From Holosporales bacterium (GTDB lineage Bacteria; Pseudomonadota; Alphaproteobacteria; RUG11792), in assembly GCA_031263345.1 (NCBI GenBank), contig JAISFY010000013.1, positions 1-10,100 on the forward strand: 10,100 bases of DNA. The letters are read 5' to 3'. Every line of letters starts with the position of its first letter. The stretch's first letter is position 1. The notes below the pieces were generated by a model. The model had not been told where the DNA came from. It searched no databases and saw only the letters and a list, made by a program, of their open reading frames with translations. Position numbers and translations under genes: made by a program. Below are positions 6,564 through 10,100 of this stretch, in pieces.

Positions 6564-7154
6564 GTGGACTCAAATAGTTTGAAAGTTCTTTTTACGTCAC
6601 TACCCGGAAGATATGCTCATGCTTTGTTCGCTGAGGGAAAAAGGTCTTCATGTCTCGATGAAATTCTGAGTAATTTCGAAAAATTGGGAAAGTATTTTCA
6701 GAATGATAGACAGGCAAAAAAATTGATGACGAGTTGTTTTCTTAGCAAAAAGGATCTTAATGCTTGCTGGAATACTCTCGGGCAGTACTTGGGTTTTTGT
6801 CCGGTTTTTTTGTCGTTTATCAGGCAAGTTGTTAAAAATCACAGATTTAATATCATTAAAAGGATAAAATATATCTATCAAGTAGCTCTCGCAAAATACA
6901 GAAATAAACGTAGTGTTACTGTCTTGTCGGCGGTTGATCTTTTACCAGAGCAGAAAGACAGGATCGAAAAACTGGTTTACATAGCTCTTAATGAAAAGAT
7001 TATAATAAATTACGATGTTGACGAAAGGATTTTGGGAGGTATAAAACTTAGGTCTGAGGAGCTGGACATTGATATTTCACTAGCATCTCAACTAAAGCAG
7101 TTAGTAAAGTATTTTAAGAGTATAAGATTGGGGCTCGATGTCAATGAAAATTAA
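6564..7154 (+). CDS. atpH: F1F0 ATP synthase subunit delta
   Basis: The delta subunit (OSCP homologue) sits on top of the F1 head and joins it to the peripheral stalk of F0 at the inner membrane. The product has 196 residues, slightly longer than the usual 180-190. It shows the N-terminal helical-domain signature GRYAHALFAEG (15-25) and the C-terminal block with ILGGIKLRSEELDID (156-170), the counterpart of the family's LIGGxxVRxGxxxID. Sequence between them is weakly conserved, as usual for this subunit. The GTG start at 6564 places the conserved RYAHALF at the right distance, but it has no recognisable ribosome binding site; an in-frame TTG at 6579 is an alternative. The 3' end overlaps atpA by 11 bases, consistent with coupled translation. 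It opens the F1 operon, the typical alphaproteobacterial position. Confidence 0.92.
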   Translation: MDSNSLKVLFTSLPGRYAHALFAEGKRSSCLDEILSNFEKLGKYFQNDRQAKKLMTSCFLSKKDLNACWNTLGQYLGFCPVFLSFIRQVVKNHRFNIIKRIKYIYQVALAKYRNKRSVTVLSAVDLLPEQKDRIEKLVYIALNEKIIINYDVDERILGGIKLRSEELDIDISLASQLKQLVKYFKSIRLGLDVNEN

Positions 7155-8706
7155 AGCCACAGAGATTTCTGATTTATTACAAGAAAAAATTTCTGAATTT
7201 TCTTCTCATATTGAAGTTTCAGAGACTGGATATGTATTATCAGTCGGTGACGGTGTCGCCAGAATTTTTGGGTTAGAAAATGTTAAATCTGGTGAATTGG
7301 TTGAAATAATTTCATCTGGAGCTGGGCAGTCCATAAGAGCGATCGTTACGAACCTAGAAGCGGATAACGTTGGGGTTATCATCGTTGATGACGATTCGAA
7401 AGTCCGAGAGAAAGATGTGGTTAAAAGAACGTACTGTATCATTGATGTCGGAGTTGGAACTGGCCTTTTGGGTAGGGTCGTTGATGCTCTCGGAAATCCG
7501 CTAGATTTTGATGAGCCGATTGAAGGGCTTGTACATTACCCGATGGAAAGAGCGGCCCCGGGTATCATCGAGAGGCAGCCAATTTGCGAACCACTATTAA
7601 CGGGAATTAGGATTGTTGATGCCCTTTTTCCGATCGGTAGAGGGCAGCGCGAGCTACTAATCGGGGATCGTCAAACCGGTAAATCGGCAGTCGCCATCGA
7701 CGCAATAATCAATCAGAAGCAGTACAACGACTCATTGCCGAACGAGAAGAAGATGTATTGTATATATGTTGCGATCGGACAGAAAAGATCATCTGTCGCG
7801 AGGATAGTAAAGACTCTGCGAGATCGCGGTGCAATGGACTATACGATAATCGTGTCGGCGACCGCTTCAGATCCGGCTTCGATGCAATATATTGCCCCAT
7901 ATACGGCCTGTGCGATGGGAGAGTATTTCCGCGATAATGGGATGCATGCCTTAATCGTCTATGATGATTTGACGAAGCATGCCGTCGCATATCGACAAAT
8001 GTCTCTCTTACTGAGGCGTCCTCCCGGACGTGAGGCTTTCCCAGGAGATATTTTTTATTTGCATTCCAGATTATTAGAAAGGGCAGGGAAGCTTTCTGAC
8101 GAGTTGGGAGGGGGGTCGCTGACGGCTCTTCCAGTCATTGAAACACAGGCTGGGGATGTTGCTGCTTATATCCCGACTAATATCATTTCGATTACTGATG
8201 GACAATTGTTCTTTGAATCTGATTTATTTTATAAGGGGATTCGACCGGCAATTAATATTGGTGTATCTGTGAGCAGGGTCGGCTCGGCCGCTCAAACGAA
8301 GGCTATGAAGGCAGTATCCGGTAATATTAAGATAGAAATGGCGCAGTTTAACGAACTGGTATCTTTTGCTCAGTTCAGCAGTGACCTCGATATTGCGACC
8401 AAAAAACTTCTAGAAAATGGAGAGAAAATTATAGAAATTTTAAAACAACCTCAATACCAATCTCTCAGGAATTCCGAACATATAGTCATTTTGTATTTAG
8501 CGATGGCCAAACACCTTGGAGACATTGATGTAAAAAGGATTGGTACATTCGAAAAAGATTTCTTGGTGGCGTTAAATGCCAATCCTGAGATATTGAATGC
8601 CATCGATGAAAAAAATGCGTTGTCTGATGATGTGAAATCTCAAATCGATACATTCGTTACGAGCTTTAAAAAGCAGTGGGAAAGTCTCAATCGAGAACCA
8701 GTATAG
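7144..8706 (+). CDS. atpA: F1F0 ATP synthase subunit alpha
   Basis: The alpha subunit forms the alpha3-beta3 hexamer of F1, with non-catalytic nucleotide sites and the arginine finger that serves beta. The product has 520 residues, close to the usual 505-515. Seen in order are the N-terminal beta-barrel (VLSVGDGVARIFGL, near 31-44), Walker A GDRQTGKS (about 174-181; Ser replaces the more usual Thr), GQKRSSVA near 212-219, VYDDLTKHA near 272-280 with RRPPGREAFPGD after it, and the arginine finger within VSRVGSAAQ (Arg near 378). I chose the ATG at 7144 because MKIKATEIS aligns residue for residue with the family N-terminus. An ATG at 7138 would add two residues; GGGG at 7130-7133 could serve either. 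The C-terminus is a few residues longer than usual (ending ESLNREPV). The downstream gene begins after a single base, so the two are surely cotranscribed. Confidence 0.98.
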   Translation: MKIKATEISDLLQEKISEFSSHIEVSETGYVLSVGDGVARIFGLENVKSGELVEIISSGAGQSIRAIVTNLEADNVGVIIVDDDSKVREKDVVKRTYCIIDVGVGTGLLGRVVDALGNPLDFDEPIEGLVHYPMERAAPGIIERQPICEPLLTGIRIVDALFPIGRGQRELLIGDRQTGKSAVAIDAIINQKQYNDSLPNEKKMYCIYVAIGQKRSSVARIVKTLRDRGAMDYTIIVSATASDPASMQYIAPYTACAMGEYFRDNGMHALIVYDDLTKHAVAYRQMSLLLRRPPGREAFPGDIFYLHSRLLERAGKLSDELGGGSLTALPVIETQAGDVAAYIPTNIISITDGQLFFESDLFYKGIRPAINIGVSVSRVGSAAQTKAMKAVSGNIKIEMAQFNELVSFAQFSSDLDIATKKLLENGEKIIEILKQPQYQSLRNSEHIVILYLAMAKHLGDIDVKRIGTFEKDFLVALNANPEILNAIDEKNALSDDVKSQIDTFVTSFKKQWESLNREPV

Positions 8707-8707
8707 C

Positions 8708-9559
8708 ATGGAAAGTTTAAAGACCATAAAAAATAGAATTAGAACGATTAACAGCATTATGAAGGCAACGAATGCTATGAAGATGGTATCGATGGCTAAA
8801 TTGGCAAAGATAAATAATTCTGGTAAATTCTCGAAGAAGTGTGGAGATGCGTTATTCGAGATGATCTCGAAGGCCGTTAGTGAGGCAATATTTAAAGATA
8901 TACTTGATAGGGATTCCTGGCTCAATAGGCAGACCGGAAAAACTTTAATCATGGTGTTGTCGACTGATCAGGGATTTTGTGGTGCATTTCATCAATCCAT
9001 AAATGAGACCGCGAAGAGAATTGTTGCTGAGCATAGCGGAAGCTACGTCGAGATTTTCGGGAAGAAGAGGTTGAATTCTATCAAAAGGTTAACGTCCGGA
9101 TTTACTGAAAAGATTGACATTGGACGGATGATTAATGTTTCATTATTTTCTAAGGCAATCGCTGATATAGTTGTGAAATATGTTATTCACAATGACGTTG
9201 TGAATGTATTCGTTATCAGCGGTAAAATGAAGAATATGCTATCACAAAGTATCTTATGTACGAAGATTTTGCCGATCGAAAAAAGAGACGTTATCGATTC
9301 GGAGTATGTTAAAATCGACGGCTCTTGGCAAGATTTCATAAATGCTGCGCTTGGTATGTATATATCTAAGCTGTTCGTATCCATCGTAACAGAACATTTG
9401 ATCGCAGAATACTCAGCAAGAGTAATGGCGATGGACAATTCTGTAAGGAATGCGAACTGTATACGGAATAGGCTAAGCATTTTGTACAATAATATAAGGC
9501 AATCGAAAATTACGCAAGAATTGACCGAAATCATTGCGAGTGTGGAGTGCGTTCAATAG
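8708..9559 (+). CDS. atpG: F1F0 ATP synthase subunit gamma
   Basis: The gamma subunit is the rotor shaft of F1; its two terminal helices form a coiled coil inside the alpha3-beta3 ring and transmit torque. The 283 residues match the family length. The N-terminal helix (SLKTIKNRIRTINSIMKATN, 3-22, then AMKMVSMAKL) and the C-terminal helix (MAMDNSVRNAN, 240-250, then YNNIRQSKITQELTEII, 260-276) are well conserved, as is the STDQGFCGAFH element (85-95; canonical TSDRGLCGAFN). The middle Rossmann-like part is diverged. ATG follows the atpA stop by one base and needs no separate promoter. It ends 16 bases before atpD. No unusual insertions or truncation are visible. Confidence 0.96.
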   Translation: MESLKTIKNRIRTINSIMKATNAMKMVSMAKLAKINNSGKFSKKCGDALFEMISKAVSEAIFKDILDRDSWLNRQTGKTLIMVLSTDQGFCGAFHQSINETAKRIVAEHSGSYVEIFGKKRLNSIKRLTSGFTEKIDIGRMINVSLFSKAIADIVVKYVIHNDVVNVFVISGKMKNMLSQSILCTKILPIEKRDVIDSEYVKIDGSWQDFINAALGMYISKLFVSIVTEHLIAEYSARVMAMDNSVRNANCIRNRLSILYNNIRQSKITQELTEIIASVECVQ

Positions 9560-9575
9560 GAAATGTGAGTGAAAT

Positions 9576-10100
9576 ATGAGTAAAGTAGCTGTAAGTAAAG
9601 ATAAGACGATAATTCGAAGAAGAAAGAAAAATGTAGTTAAATCGGAGAGCGGTATAGTAACCCAAGTTATAGGGGCCGTTATCGATGTTTATTTTGAAGG
9701 TGAATTACCTTCCATACTTCATGCTTTGAAGCTAAAAATTGGTGATAATGAAAAAAATAGGCCATCCCTAGATGAAGAGAAGGCTGAGGAGCGTAGTGAG
9801 GTCGGTATTAGGTATATTACTCTAGAAGTTCTACAGCATATTGGTGAACGGGTTGTCAGAACGATTGCTATGTCTTCGACTGATGGCGTAGCCAGGGGAA
9901 TGGAGGTTATTAATACGAAGGCCCCTATTAGTGTTCCAGTTGGCCGGGCGACTCTAGGCCGAGTCTTAAATGTCACTGGAGATCCTATCGATCACGGTCC
10001 TTCGATTAACGCAAGGACTTATTTCCCGATTCATCGCGATGCTCCAGCGTTTGCAGAGCAATCGACAAAAACGGAAGTACTCACTACCGGGATTAAGGTA
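9576..10100 (+). CDS. atpD: F1F0 ATP synthase subunit beta, 3' end beyond window
   Basis: The first 175 codons of the catalytic beta subunit are present and run off the right edge. Core motifs are GIVTQVIGAVIDV (26-38), LEVLQHIGERVVRTIAMSSTDG (83-104, canonical LEVxQHLGxxxVRTIAMxxTDG), PVGRATLGRVLNVTGDPID (from about 120), and FPIHRDAPAF followed by TKTEVLTTGIKV at the edge. Walker A lies outside. Two features are unusual: a 25-residue N-terminal extension rich in Lys/Arg (IIRRRKKNVVK, 12-22), with no alternative in-frame start between 9576 and the core, and a charged insertion of about 20 residues (roughly 55-78) between ALKL and ITLEV, where E. coli has only a few residues. Both lie in the N-terminal crown domain. 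The start is ATG at 9576 with a weak purine-rich site upstream (AGGAAATGTGAG). Confidence 0.95.
   Translation, partial: MSKVAVSKDKTIIRRRKKNVVKSESGIVTQVIGAVIDVYFEGELPSILHALKLKIGDNEKNRPSLDEEKAEERSEVGIRYITLEVLQHIGERVVRTIAMSSTDGVARGMEVINTKAPISVPVGRATLGRVLNVTGDPIDHGPSINARTYFPIHRDAPAFAEQSTKTEVLTTGIKV

Noticed and set aside
6474..7154. Recoding of TGA as tryptophan, making a longer AtpH from 6474
   Set aside because: No other gene here has an in-frame TGA, and visible tryptophans are TGG. AtpH family length and N-terminus fit the GTG at 6564. It is kept only as a point to test.
1..10100. Defence system, CRISPR array, insertion sequence, prophage or RNA gene
   Set aside because: I saw no regularly spaced repeats, transposase or integrase motifs, tRNA-like cloverleaf or rRNA segment. 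Apart from the orphan exported gene, all genes are recognised housekeeping families.

Overview
The window reads as a chromosomal segment of an AT-rich alphaproteobacterium, probably a host-associated or intracellular lineage (Rickettsiales/Holosporales-like). Three things suggest this. The F1 part of the ATP synthase stands alone in the order atpH-atpA-atpG-atpD, with no F0 genes directly upstream, which is the alphaproteobacterial arrangement. The neighbouring genes are diverged housekeeping genes with non-ATG starts (TTG, GTG). An orphan secreted protein sits between them. The exact taxon cannot be settled from this sequence alone.

Layout: (1) 3-716, rsmE, a 16S rRNA m3U1498 methyltransferase. 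(2) 845-2620, mutL, the mismatch-repair ATPase, behind a TATAAT box. (3) 2715-3287 on the minus strand, an unrecognised small exported protein with a very strong ribosome binding site, convergent with mutL across a short gap holding a hairpin with a G-rich loop. (4) A 261-base divergent intergenic region (3288-3548) with a perfect 10-bp inverted repeat and a cluster of TCGAT words. (5) 3549-5642, recG, the fork-regression helicase. (6) 5690-6406, a membrane-anchored SIMPL-domain (YggE-like) envelope protein. (7) A 157-base leader (6407-6563) with a 16-codon ORF behind a perfect-looking Shine-Dalgarno sequence and an extended -10 promoter. (8) 6564 to the right edge, the tightly packed F1 operon atpH, atpA, atpG and a truncated atpD.

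Functionally the window combines translation maintenance (rsmE), DNA repair and replication restart (mutL, recG), envelope maintenance (SIMPL protein) and energy conversion (F1-ATPase). AtpH, A, G and D are the delta, alpha, gamma and beta subunits of one complex; epsilon (atpC) would be expected just beyond the right edge.

I did not find a defence system, CRISPR array, mobile element, rRNA or tRNA gene. The points most worth a second look are: the basic N-terminal extension and the charged insertion of about 20 residues in the beta subunit; the orphan exported protein, whose serine codon use differs sharply from its neighbour; the small upstream ORF in frame with atpH; the absence of TGA stops in all eight complete genes; and the eroded endonuclease motifs of MutL.
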